In this document: positions 16,093 to 23,836 of the stretch, piece by piece
Layout of the letters: every line of letters starts with the position of its first letter
How positions within the stretch are numbered: the stretch's first letter is position 1
Assembly (NCBI GenBank): GCA_964639245.1
Contig: CAZXCU010000009.1
Location: 124,001-188,000 of the forward strand
Direction: 5' to 3'
Origin: SB15 sp964639245
Lineage (GTDB): Bacteria > Chloroflexota > Anaerolineae > Aggregatilineales > J027
DNA length: 64,000 bases
Notes under the pieces: model-generated
What the model was told of the DNA's origin: nothing
What the model saw: the letters and a program-made list of their open reading frames with translations, nothing else
Database searches by the model: none
Position numbers and translations under genes: made by a program

Positions 16093-16154
16093 GATACGTC
16101 ACCCCCTCCCAAGAAATGGCGAGGGGGAACAAAAGGTCAACATCGACTAACCCA

Positions 16155-19076
16155 TTACTTAATGACCAAGCTATAAGCGGTCTCCTGCATGATTTGCTGC
16201 TGGAGGGCTGTCCGGTCTGCGTCGTTTAACGGACTCATCGGCTCGATGGTGATTTGTTTTTCAGCAATTTGCAGGCTGGGGTTTTTCTTGAGCTTGAGGC
16301 CGCGTGCCTGACACAAGCCCAATACCACCTGCATGATTTGCTGCTGGTTGGGATGGGGATGAATCGAAAGCGGATAACCGGTTTCCTGTGCTAACGCTTC
16401 AATCAATGCTTGGTGACGCATCCCGACTTCCGGCGTGATGAAACTCAACACGATTCCGCCCTGTTTGAGACTGGTTTTGTACAGACTGTAGGGTTCAAGT
16501 GCCTGCCGCAAAATGCCATAGGCCGCGTTAATTTCGATGGGCTGCCCCTGAATGGTTTGGGCTTCGGTAGCAGGCGCAGTCCCCACACCGGGCTGGGCTT
16601 TGTTTTGTAACTGAAAACCTGTTTCCTCTAAAAACTGGGCTTGCAGCGCTGCCCAATTCTCCGGTAGGCGCTCCACCTTGATTTCCACCACGCGCTGATC
16701 CATCCGCAGCGACACCTGCATCACATCCGGCACCAACTGCCGCACCAGCAAATCCAATGCGCCTTGATGGGTGGTCGGATTCACCTCAATTGTCCATCCG
16801 GTCAAAAACGCGGCTTGCTCAAGATGACGGGCATAACGCTGTCTGGCAACGAGTGGAAAATCAAAGCGCAGCGACAGCACATGCTTTTCTTGGTCTGCCG
16901 ACACTTTCCGCAGCGTATCCGGCAGCAATTTAAGGACTCGATCCCGCGCCTCGATGTAGGAAAATTCATCGGGTTTGGGCGAACTTACCTGATAGTGACC
17001 ATACCGCGCATTGCCCCCGAAAGTAATGAAGCGCCACAACAGGCGGAATTGGCTGTCTGCGTCCGGCAAGTCAAGGCCAAGTTGGGTGACAATTTCGGAC
17101 AAACTGCGCGTGTTACCATCGGCAAGCGTCAGGAGTTGCTCAATTGAGAGTGCCTCGGCAGACGACTCCGCGAGTTCGGCTTCTTGCTGTACCAATACCT
17201 GCTGCAACGCGGCTTGCGCTTCGGCATCGAGGGGAAATTCATCCAGAAACACCTCGCCCACATGCACCACCGTTTCAAGCGGCACATTCGCGTTAAAATT
17301 TTGACTCGTGCAGATGATTAGACGGTCATCCTGCACCTGACGCGCAATCCCCAGAAATAATTTTTTATCATTCTGACGCAACATCAACAGGCGGCGATGA
17401 GTCAATGACCCCAATTCTGCCATCCATGCGAAGCGTTGACGGCGTTGGGCGACATGACCGGGCGTGAAAATTTTGTACCGCCCCGCCTGTGAGGGCGCAA
17501 AATACCACGCATGAGACTCCAACACTGCTTGCATTTCGGCGGGGTCGGTGGTTTCGTCGCCATACCAGAAAACGAGCAGGGTTTCCATGTCCAGCGAATC
17601 CCCGGTCATGTCATGCTGGCGCAGCGCTTCCCATAGGCTGTCTCCGTTCAGCGCCTGCCCGATGCCCACCCCTTTTTTCTTGACCCAGAACTGCCCGCCG
17701 CGAATATCCGGTTCGACCACCTGCCCCAATTCTGGCAGGCGCACCCGCAAACTGCGTTCCTTGAGCAAGGCCGCAATCCGTTGCCGCGCCGCTTGATCGC
17801 CATGCACCAACCATGTCCACTGCGGGTCAAGCTGCGCGGCGTAGTGGGTCAATTCATTTTCATCGGCATGAGCCGACAGCGAGTAGGTGCCGACTTCGCA
17901 TTCCACCGCTAATTTTTGCCCTTCCAGCACCAGATACCCGCCCTTATTTTCCGCGAGAATTTGCAGCCGCTTGCCCGGCGATTCCTCGTCCTGATACCCG
18001 GTGATAAAAATGGCGCTGGTGGGTTCTTTGACCAGTTGTTTGGCGTAAACGGGCGAAGCACCCCCTGTTAGCATCCCCGACGACGCGATAATCACACACG
18101 GTTCGGGCGTGCGGGCAATCGTGTCCCGTTCCGCCATCGATGCCACAAATTTGACCGCCTGACTCCGCCACAACCCATTCGTGTTGTCTGGCTGCTGGAG
18201 ATGTTTTTGCAACTGCGGACTCAGATATTCTGGAAAACGGGCAAACACCTGTGAGATGCTGCGCGTCATGCCATCCAGATAAATTGGAATCTCAGGCAGT
18301 TCGCCGTTCGCCACCGCCGCATCCAGAATCAAGGCCGCTTCCTGGGCGCGTCCCAGCGCAAAGGCCGGAATCAGCACCCGTCCGCCATTTTCCACCACCC
18401 GTTTCACAGAGGCCGTCAGCCGCATTTCTTCGGCGCGGCGGTTGGCGTGGAGTTTTCCCCCGTAAGTGGTTTCCAGAATCAACACATGCGGATTCACGGG
18501 CGGAACTTCGGCTTGGGGTGTGGCACGCATCGGCGAAAAAGACAGGTCGCCGCTAATCAAAATGCTGCCTTCCCCGCTTTCCAGAAAAACACTGGCAGCA
18601 CCGGGAATATGCCCCGCCTGAAAATACTGCACCCGCACTTTGCCACTCAAAATAAACGGCTGATGGAAACCCACCGGACGCAATGCTTGAGTCAATGCGG
18701 CGAGTTGTTTTTCATCATAACTCGGCAGTTCCCCTTCGGCTTCGCGGCGGTTGTCCATCAAGCGCAGCGCATCCGCCAGCATCACTTCTGTCAGCGCAAT
18801 CGTCGCGGGGGTGGCATAGGCGGGGGTATCCGGTTTTGCACCCAGCACCAGCGGCACCGCCCCGATATGGTCAGCGTGAGCATGGGTAATCAGCACCGCA
18901 TCCAGGGGCAGACCGCTTAACGGCGACAAATCCGGCAGCAGTTCTCCCGACAGCCCATCCCGTGCTTTGGGCGATACGCGAATGCCTGCATCCACCAGCA
19001 GACGCACCCCGTCCAACTCAATCAATAAACATGACGCGCCAACCTCATCCGACCCGCCTAAAAAATGAATCTTAAT
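16155..19076 (-). CDS. Beta-CASP metallo-beta-lactamase RNA nuclease with long C-terminal extension; ATT start proposed
   Basis: A 973-residue protein if started at ATT (19076). MBL motif 2 is HAHADHIGAVPLV. Beta-CASP signatures follow: ISGDLSFS, ETTYGGKLHANR, PAFALGRAQE, SSGMLTGG and SAHADENEL. This matches CPSF-73/RNase J-like exo/endonucleases that process RNA. The segment IKIHFLGGSDEVGASCLL upstream of the first TTG (19025) is the expected first strand of the fold. It can only be included by starting at ATT, which has AGGAG 8 nt upstream and an in-frame stop just before that. The C-terminal ~480 residues are not recognised but include several alpha/beta repeats that resemble one another. 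Confidence 0.85.
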   Translation of the reverse strand: MKIHFLGGSDEVGASCLLIELDGVRLLVDAGIRVSPKARDGLSGELLPDLSPLSGLPLDAVLITHAHADHIGAVPLVLGAKPDTPAYATPATIALTEVMLADALRLMDNRREAEGELPSYDEKQLAALTQALRPVGFHQPFILSGKVRVQYFQAGHIPGAASVFLESGEGSILISGDLSFSPMRATPQAEVPPVNPHVLILETTYGGKLHANRRAEEMRLTASVKRVVENGGRVLIPAFALGRAQEAALILDAAVANGELPEIPIYLDGMTRSISQVFARFPEYLSPQLQKHLQQPDNTNGLWRSQAVKFVASMAERDTIARTPEPCVIIASSGMLTGGASPVYAKQLVKEPTSAIFITGYQDEESPGKRLQILAENKGGYLVLEGQKLAVECEVGTYSLSAHADENELTHYAAQLDPQWTWLVHGDQAARQRIAALLKERSLRVRLPELGQVVEPDIRGGQFWVKKKGVGIGQALNGDSLWEALRQHDMTGDSLDMETLLVFWYGDETTDPAEMQAVLESHAWYFAPSQAGRYKIFTPGHVAQRRQRFAWMAELGSLTHRRLLMLRQNDKKLFLGIARQVQDDRLIICTSQNFNANVPLETVVHVGEVFLDEFPLDAEAQAALQQVLVQQEAELAESSAEALSIEQLLTLADGNTRSLSEIVTQLGLDLPDADSQFRLLWRFITFGGNARYGHYQVSSPKPDEFSYIEARDRVLKLLPDTLRKVSADQEKHVLSLRFDFPLVARQRYARHLEQAAFLTGWTIEVNPTTHQGALDLLVRQLVPDVMQVSLRMDQRVVEIKVERLPENWAALQAQFLEETGFQLQNKAQPGVGTAPATEAQTIQGQPIEINAAYGILRQALEPYSLYKTSLKQGGIVLSFITPEVGMRHQALIEALAQETGYPLSIHPHPNQQQIMQVVLGLCQARGLKLKKNPSLQIAEKQITIEPMSPLNDADRTALQQQIMQETAYSLVIK

Positions 19077-19089
19077 GTTCGCTTCTCCT
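19074..19089 (-). promoter_or_regulatory. Ribosome-binding site that supports an ATT start
   Basis: AGGAG (19089-19085, minus strand) is 8 nt from ATT (19076-19074). An in-frame TAA overlaps the start of the site, and no ATG, GTG, TTG or CTG occurs in the next 17 codons. The first TTG would delete the conserved first strand of the MBL fold. Confidence 0.65.
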
Positions 19090-19313
19090 TATCAATAGCA
19101 GGTATTATACAAAAAAATATGGTTTTTTCGGCGGTAGGGGTGGATGTCTTACAGAGGGCGCGTGCATATGAGTCTCATTTTCATATCAAAGTTTGCCGCA
19201 CCGTCATCCGCCCGCATGTCCGCACCAAATCATGCCAACGTTTTAATTGACGGATAGATTCTTTGTCAGGCAAGCGTCAAGCAGCCCGCCCACCACCCCC
19301 CTACAATGGGTTT

Positions 19314-20579
19314 ATGCGAACATGGCTAACGATTCTCTTTTTGATGATGAGCAGTTGGGGTGTTAAACCAGCCCCTGCGGACTGGATTCTGTACACCGGG
19401 ACAGACGGGCAGTTTTACCGTATAGAAGTGGATGGCACACATTCGCAGCAATTGACCACAGGCGTAGGACGCAAGCAGTTTTACACCTTTTCCCCCGCCC
19501 AAGACTGGATTTACTACACCGTCCATCCAGAAAATTCCGATGCTGCGGACACGGCTGACCTGTATCGGGTCAAAGTAGACGGATCAGACCAGCAAAATAT
19601 CCTCACTCTGCCAAGCATTTTTAGTTATCCGGTGGGGTGGTTAGGCGATTGGTTGTATCTGGTGGTGGACGCATTCTCAGATGCCGATGGGCTGTATCGG
19701 ATGCAGGCTGACGGCACAAATTTCCAGCCTTTGACAGACACCCTCAGCATTTATTCCTTTGATGCGTGGCGCGATGGTTGGCTCTATTTTTCTGCCCAGA
19801 CCCAAGATAACCCTATGCAGTTGTATCGCATCCGCGAAAATGGCGAACAGTTACAATCCCTCACCCGCCCTGACCAAGTTTATATTTTTGTGGCGCTTTC
19901 CCCGGATGGGAACTGGATTTATTTTCACTCCGACCTCACCCTCTATCGGATGAAAACGGATGGCACACAACACCAGAGTATCGAACTAGATTTTGGGATT
20001 GATTTTATTGCGGGATTTTCACCTGATGGGGAATGGCTGCATTTTGACGGACGACAGGGCTACCGCTACACCGATATGTACCGCGTCAAAGCCGATTTGT
20101 CGGAGGCGCAAAACCTGACCGGTCATCTGGAAGAAAGTTTTTTTGTGAGTTTTTCGCCAGATGGGGAGTCCGTCCTATTTTCCAAGCCTGACCCGGAACT
20201 TGGCGGCTACAGTCTGTACTTGATGGACACGGAAACTTTAGAAGTTACCCGTTTCACCCGCCTCTTCGGGGGCGAATATACGGGTTTCTGGTCGCCAGAT
20301 GGCAGATGGTTTATCGCCGACTCCACATCCTACACTGCTGAAGGCCGTGCCATGAACGAATATTATCTTGTGCAGGGGTCAGCCTCGCGCAAAATCACCC
20401 AGTCCGTCGGTTACAAAGAATTTTATAGCTGGCTAGCCGATAACGATACTTTCCTGTATGTTAATTATTCTGAAAGCGAAGGTGGGCTGTACAGAGTGTC
20501 GCTGCATCACCACACCGAGCAACTGATTCTTTCAGGGGCAGATTTTTCTAGTATCGTCGCAGTGGTAACAGGGCAATAA
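19314..20579 (+). CDS. Secreted TolB/DUF5050-like beta-propeller protein
   Basis: A 421-residue protein with an N-terminal signal peptide (RTWLTILFLMMSSWGVKPAPA). It is followed by about six to seven repeats of the form ILYTGTDGQFYRIEVDGTHSQ, each with a W-[IL]-Y strand, an L-Y-R-[IMV] strand and a DG turn. SFSPDGESVLFSK and FSPDGEWLHFDGR are typical WD40-like/PD40 blades. Such proteins fold as extracytoplasmic propellers, but the binding partner is unknown. ATG at 19314 starts the signal peptide; the ribosome-binding site is weak. A paralogue in style is at 40632-41864. Confidence 0.75.
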   Translation: MRTWLTILFLMMSSWGVKPAPADWILYTGTDGQFYRIEVDGTHSQQLTTGVGRKQFYTFSPAQDWIYYTVHPENSDAADTADLYRVKVDGSDQQNILTLPSIFSYPVGWLGDWLYLVVDAFSDADGLYRMQADGTNFQPLTDTLSIYSFDAWRDGWLYFSAQTQDNPMQLYRIRENGEQLQSLTRPDQVYIFVALSPDGNWIYFHSDLTLYRMKTDGTQHQSIELDFGIDFIAGFSPDGEWLHFDGRQGYRYTDMYRVKADLSEAQNLTGHLEESFFVSFSPDGESVLFSKPDPELGGYSLYLMDTETLEVTRFTRLFGGEYTGFWSPDGRWFIADSTSYTAEGRAMNEYYLVQGSASRKITQSVGYKEFYSWLADNDTFLYVNYSESEGGLYRVSLHHHTEQLILSGADFSSIVAVVTGQ

Positions 20580-20790
20580 GTGCTTCATCCTACAAGTCAA
20601 TGCAGATGAAATCCCGTAGGGGCGGCGACAAGGCGCGTTAGATGGGCGTATGAGTGCTTGTCAAAAAGTCCGCCGCGCCGATTCCCGCCCTCTGAAAGGA
20701 TTTACCGGACGCAGCACTCAGGCCAAACAGCGCGTGACAGGGGCGGAATTTTCCTTTATAAATGGCATTGAGGCGAAAGGAATTGACCTT

Positions 20791-20991
20791 ATGAAACGCA
20801 AACGTACCCCCATGTTGATCGTTATGGGTATCTGGATTCTGATTGCAGGTTTGTGGTTGGCGGGTGTGGGGCAAGACTCCGGCGAAGCTCAAGACGCTCC
20901 CCATGAGGATATGACCACTGAAGAAGCGCCTGTGCATACGATGCCCATGCCCACCGAAGAAAGTTTCTACACAGCAAAATGGCTGGTTTAA
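20791..20991 (+). CDS. Small membrane-anchored protein, 66 residues
   Basis: A short protein starting MKRKRTPMLIVMGIWILIAG: positive N-terminus, one membrane helix, then an acidic tail rich in E, D, P and M. It has no recognised family. AAAGGA lies 9 nt upstream of ATG at 20791, which supports translation. The reading frame past the TAA stop stays open into the adjacent MITE, so it could be a truncated version of a longer gene. A further in-frame ATG lies upstream but without a ribosome-binding site. Confidence 0.5.
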   Translation: MKRKRTPMLIVMGIWILIAGLWLAGVGQDSGEAQDAPHEDMTTEEAPVHTMPMPTEESFYTAKWLV

Positions 20992-21080
20992 GGCTTTCCC
21001 GATGAAGTTCTGTCCGGGCGAGTCTCCAAAGCAGAAAGATTGCTCAGAACATCTGAAATCGCTCAGAATCAACTTTATAA

Positions 21081-21223
21081 CTCACCTTACGCAATGCGGG
21101 AAAATCCTCACCCTCAATCCCGTCAGCAAGCTGCCCTGTTTGTCCCCAAAGCATTGGGGAGGGAAGCCGAAGGCAGGGTGGGGTCAAAAAATGTCCCCAA
21201 AATTCTATTCTGCGTAAGGTGAG
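21081..21223 (+). mobile_element. MITE-like element, family 1, copy 1 (143 bp)
   Basis: The ends are inverted repeats: CTCACCTTACGCA on the left and TGCGTAAGGTGAG on the right. It is flanked by a direct 7-bp repeat TTTATAA (21074-21080 and 21224-21230), interpreted as a target-site duplication. The right copy of the duplication contains the stop codon of the lacI-type gene. The inside is G+C-rich with a CCCCAAAGCATTGGGG hairpin and no gene. Confidence 0.8.
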
Positions 21224-21224
21224 T

Positions 21225-22232
21225 TTATAAAAAAGCGGTACTCTGCCGTACCGTAAGTTTTGGTAAAATAATATGTTGTTTAATCTGTGCATCAGGTTCA
21301 TGGAGCAATGCTAATAAATATTTGACCCCGATTTCGCCCAACTGATTAAAGTCCTGTTGAATCGTGGTGAGGGGCGGGTTAAAGAAAGCAGATTCTGGAA
21401 TGTCGTCAAACCCCACAATCGAAATATCCTGCGGCACACGCAGATGGTGTTCATGTAAGGCATAGATAGCACCGAGCGCCATCTGGTCATTGCCCACCAC
21501 CAGCGCGGTAAAGCTCTTCCCGGCTTTGATTAAACGCCTCGCAGCTTCATAACCACTTTTGGCTGACCAATCCCCTTCAACGCTCATGCCCGGCGTTAAT
21601 CCGGCCTGCTGCATGGTCGCCAACCACTGCTCATGGCGGGCGATTGCACCAAACCAATTCAAAGGCCCGCTAATTTCTGCAATTTTCTGATGCCCAAGGC
21701 TAATTAAATGTTCTGTTGCTATCTGGCTGCCGTATTTTTGGTCGACAATGACGGAAGGAACTTCTAAGCCAAATTCAGGATCAATTTGCACAATGGGAAC
21801 ATCCCCACAAAACGCGACCATCTCTTCGTAGGAAATTCCTACCACGGGGGCGATGGCAAGAATCCCGTCCACCTGGCGGCCTGCCAAACTGCCCAACGCT
21901 TTTTGAATCTGCCCATGCGAGGCTTCATTGATATTAGAAAAAATAAGGTCGTAACCCAGATTTTTAGCGGCACGTTCGATATTTAGCACCATTTGCGCCG
22001 GGCCGTAATGATTCATCCCGAAAGTCATAATGGCGAGTGTGTGCGATTGATTCACCACCAAACTTTTAGCAACTTTGTTAGGGTGATACCCAAGCTCGCG
22101 GATAGCAGCTTTCACCCGTGCGCGGGTGTCCGGTGAAACGCTGGGATGGTTATTCACCACCCGTGAAACCGTCTGATACGACACGTCGGCGTGCCGGGCA
22201 ACATCATGAATGGTAGCCCGTGTTTTTCTCAT
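21225..22232 (-). CDS. LacI-family transcription regulator of the arabinose gene cluster
   Basis: A 335-residue LacI/GalR regulator. The N-terminal helix-turn-helix reads TIHDVARHADVSYQTVSRV, followed by the hinge NKVAKSLV and a periplasmic-binding-protein-like sensor core with IVGFDDIPESAF. ATG at 22232 has AGGG 5 nt upstream and starts directly before the DNA-binding domain; an earlier in-frame ATG is not needed. It diverges from the ABC transporter and araBDA operon, whose promoter holds two LacI-type palindromes, so it very likely represses that operon with L-arabinose or a derivative as inducer. Its stop codon lies within the target duplication of a MITE, and another MITE lies 42 bp upstream. 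Confidence 0.9.
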   Translation of the reverse strand: MRKTRATIHDVARHADVSYQTVSRVVNNHPSVSPDTRARVKAAIRELGYHPNKVAKSLVVNQSHTLAIMTFGMNHYGPAQMVLNIERAAKNLGYDLIFSNINEASHGQIQKALGSLAGRQVDGILAIAPVVGISYEEMVAFCGDVPIVQIDPEFGLEVPSVIVDQKYGSQIATEHLISLGHQKIAEISGPLNWFGAIARHEQWLATMQQAGLTPGMSVEGDWSAKSGYEAARRLIKAGKSFTALVVGNDQMALGAIYALHEHHLRVPQDISIVGFDDIPESAFFNPPLTTIQQDFNQLGEIGVKYLLALLHEPDAQIKQHIILPKLTVRQSTAFL

Positions 22233-22274
22233 CAATTCCCTTTGACTCCCATTAAGCATAAACAGACTATGGTA

Positions 22275-22396
22275 CTCACCTTACGCAGAATCGCGTTTTG
22301 GGTACATTTTTTGACCCCACCCTGCCTTCGGCTTCCCTCCCCAAAGCATTGGGGAGGGATGGAGGGTGGGGATTTTCCCGCATTGCGTAAGGTGGG
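22275..22396 (-). mobile_element. MITE-like element, family 1, copy 2 (122 bp, inverted)
   Basis: The reverse complement aligns with the element at 21081-21223, sharing the ends and the internal CCTCCCCAATGCTTTGGGG hairpin. It lacks about 20 bp of the other copy's left half. It is flanked by a perfect 7-bp direct repeat TATGGTA (22268-22274 and 22397-22403). It sits between the lacI-type gene and the operon promoter. Confidence 0.8.
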
Positions 22397-22430
22397 TATG
22401 GTACTTGAATTTTTTTTGAGTGCCAAATCC

Positions 22431-22459
22431 TTGACTTTTTTTTGGAACGTTGTATTCTT
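22431..22459 (+). promoter_or_regulatory. Sigma-70-type promoter of the arabinose operon
   Basis: TTGACT (22431-22436) is separated by exactly 17 nt from TATTCT (22454-22459). The predicted start near 22466 falls inside the first operator, so repressor binding would block initiation. The leader to the first gene is about 280 nt long. Confidence 0.7.
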
Positions 22460-22461
22460 AA

Positions 22462-22475
22462 TGTGAACGTTCACA
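22462..22475. promoter_or_regulatory. LacI-type operator O1
   Basis: A perfect 14-bp palindrome TGTGAACGTTCACA with the central CG typical of LacI-family operators. It overlaps the predicted transcription start. Confidence 0.85.
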
Positions 22476-22493
22476 ATTTTTCAAATGATATAC

Positions 22494-22507
22494 TGTGAAC
22501 GTTCACA
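22494..22507. promoter_or_regulatory. LacI-type operator O2
   Basis: Identical to O1 (TGTGAACGTTCACA). Centre-to-centre distance is 32 bp, about three helical turns, so two dimers could bind the same face of DNA. A half-site GGAACGTT also occurs in the promoter spacer at about 22444. Confidence 0.85.
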
Positions 22508-22748
22508 CAGCAAGTTAAAGTTTAGGTTGTCGCAAGTAATAGCTTTTATTTACTTTATTTTTTGGGGTCGTCAAAAATGTTTAACACCCCTCCTATTACT
22601 TCCAACCGCGTAGCAATCGAATACAACGATTGGTCTTTGCCAATCTGTGTAGAACTGTCATCCAAGTAGAAAGGGAAACCCTATCTGCGATAACGACGCG
22701 CACCACAACCATCCTTTTAGCATCACTTAGTTTTGGAGATTATTGAGT

Positions 22749-23693
22749 ATGCGATTCATAAAATTCAGTCTGTTGATTTGCCTCCTCCTAGGATTCGCTG
22801 TTCCGTTGGTTCAGGCACAAGATAGCGGTGAAGGGCTGACCATCGGCTTTTCGCAAATTGGGTCTGAAAGTGCCTGGCGCACAGCATTTACCGAAGCCGT
22901 CCAAGCCGAAGCCGAAGCACGCGGGATTAACCTGCTGTTCTCCGATGCCCAACAGGAACAAGAAAATCAAATTACCGCCATGCGTGCATGGATTGCTCAG
23001 GGCGATGTCGATGCCATCATTCTTGCCCCCGTCGTTGAAAGCGGTTGGGACGATGTTCTTCAAGAAGCACAGGATGCTGGTATTCCGGTGGTGATTGTAG
23101 ACCGCAACGTGGACTCCGATCCTTCGCTGTTTGTAACCCGTGTTTCCTCCGATTTTGTCCATGAAGGCCGTTTGGCTGCGTCATGGCTGGTGCAGGCAAC
23201 TTCGGGCATTTGCAACATTGTCGAACTGCAAGGCACTGTGGGTTCTGCGGCTGCAACTGACCGCCAGACCGGTTTTAATGAAGTCATTGCGCTGTTTCCT
23301 GACATGCAAATCATTCGTTCTGAAACGGGAAATTTCGTGCGGACTGAAGGCAAAGCCGTCATGCAGAGTTTCTTGAGCGCCGAAGATCCTGCCAACATCT
23401 GCGCGGTATGGGCGCATAACGATGATATGGCGATTGGCGCAATTGAAGCGATCAAAGAAGCCGGTCTGGTTCCCGGAACGGATATTCTGGTGGTTTCTGT
23501 AGACGCAATTCCTGACATCTTCGACTCGATTGATGCAGGCGAAGCCAACGCAACCGTCGAACTCAGCCCCTTCATGGGTGGCCCGGCTTTTGACGCGGTG
23601 GTGGCAACCTTGAACGGCGAAGAACTCCCCAAGTGGATTCCCGTGGCAGGCAAATTGTACACCAGCCGCGCTGCCTACGACGCAGACCGCTAA
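22749..23693 (+). CDS. Sugar ABC transporter substrate-binding protein (YtfQ-like)
   Basis: A 314-residue periplasmic-binding-protein type 1 domain (Peripla_BP_4) with a signal peptide (FSLLICLLLGFAVPLVQA). GFSQIGSESAWRTAFTEAV at the mature N-terminus is characteristic of the YtfQ group that binds furanose sugars, and VWAHNDDMAIGAIEAIKEAG forms a ligand-site strand. With araBDA in the same cluster the likely ligand is L-arabinose, perhaps as furanose. ATG at 22749 is 10 nt from GGAG; a TTG two codons earlier is less likely. It is the first gene of the operon, and hairpins follow it, consistent with high expression of the binding protein. Confidence 0.9.
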   Translation: MRFIKFSLLICLLLGFAVPLVQAQDSGEGLTIGFSQIGSESAWRTAFTEAVQAEAEARGINLLFSDAQQEQENQITAMRAWIAQGDVDAIILAPVVESGWDDVLQEAQDAGIPVVIVDRNVDSDPSLFVTRVSSDFVHEGRLAASWLVQATSGICNIVELQGTVGSAAATDRQTGFNEVIALFPDMQIIRSETGNFVRTEGKAVMQSFLSAEDPANICAVWAHNDDMAIGAIEAIKEAGLVPGTDILVVSVDAIPDIFDSIDAGEANATVELSPFMGGPAFDAVVATLNGEELPKWIPVAGKLYTSRAAYDADR

Positions 23694-23704
23694 ACGGTAA
23701 AAAA

Positions 23705-23808
23705 GGGGAAACGAACAGTTCCCCCAGCTAGCACAAACTAGGGAGAACCTACTTAGCCGAGTTGCTTCTCCCTAAATAAAAATTGACAGGGCAGTCCATT
23801 GGCTGCCC
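23705..23808 (+). terminator. Three stem-loops between binding-protein and ATPase genes (attenuator/mRNA stabiliser)
   Basis: Within the 143-nt gap are GGGGAA/TTCCCC (23705-23724), TAGGGAGAA/TTCTCCCTA (23739-23747 with 23766-23774) and GGGCAG/CTGCCC (23789-23794 with 23103-offset partner at 23803-23808). None is followed by a perfect T tract. Such structures commonly leave binding-protein mRNA in excess by partial termination or 3' protection. Confidence 0.55.
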
Positions 23809-23836
23809 CACAAAAAGATTTTAGGTAAATCCAATT

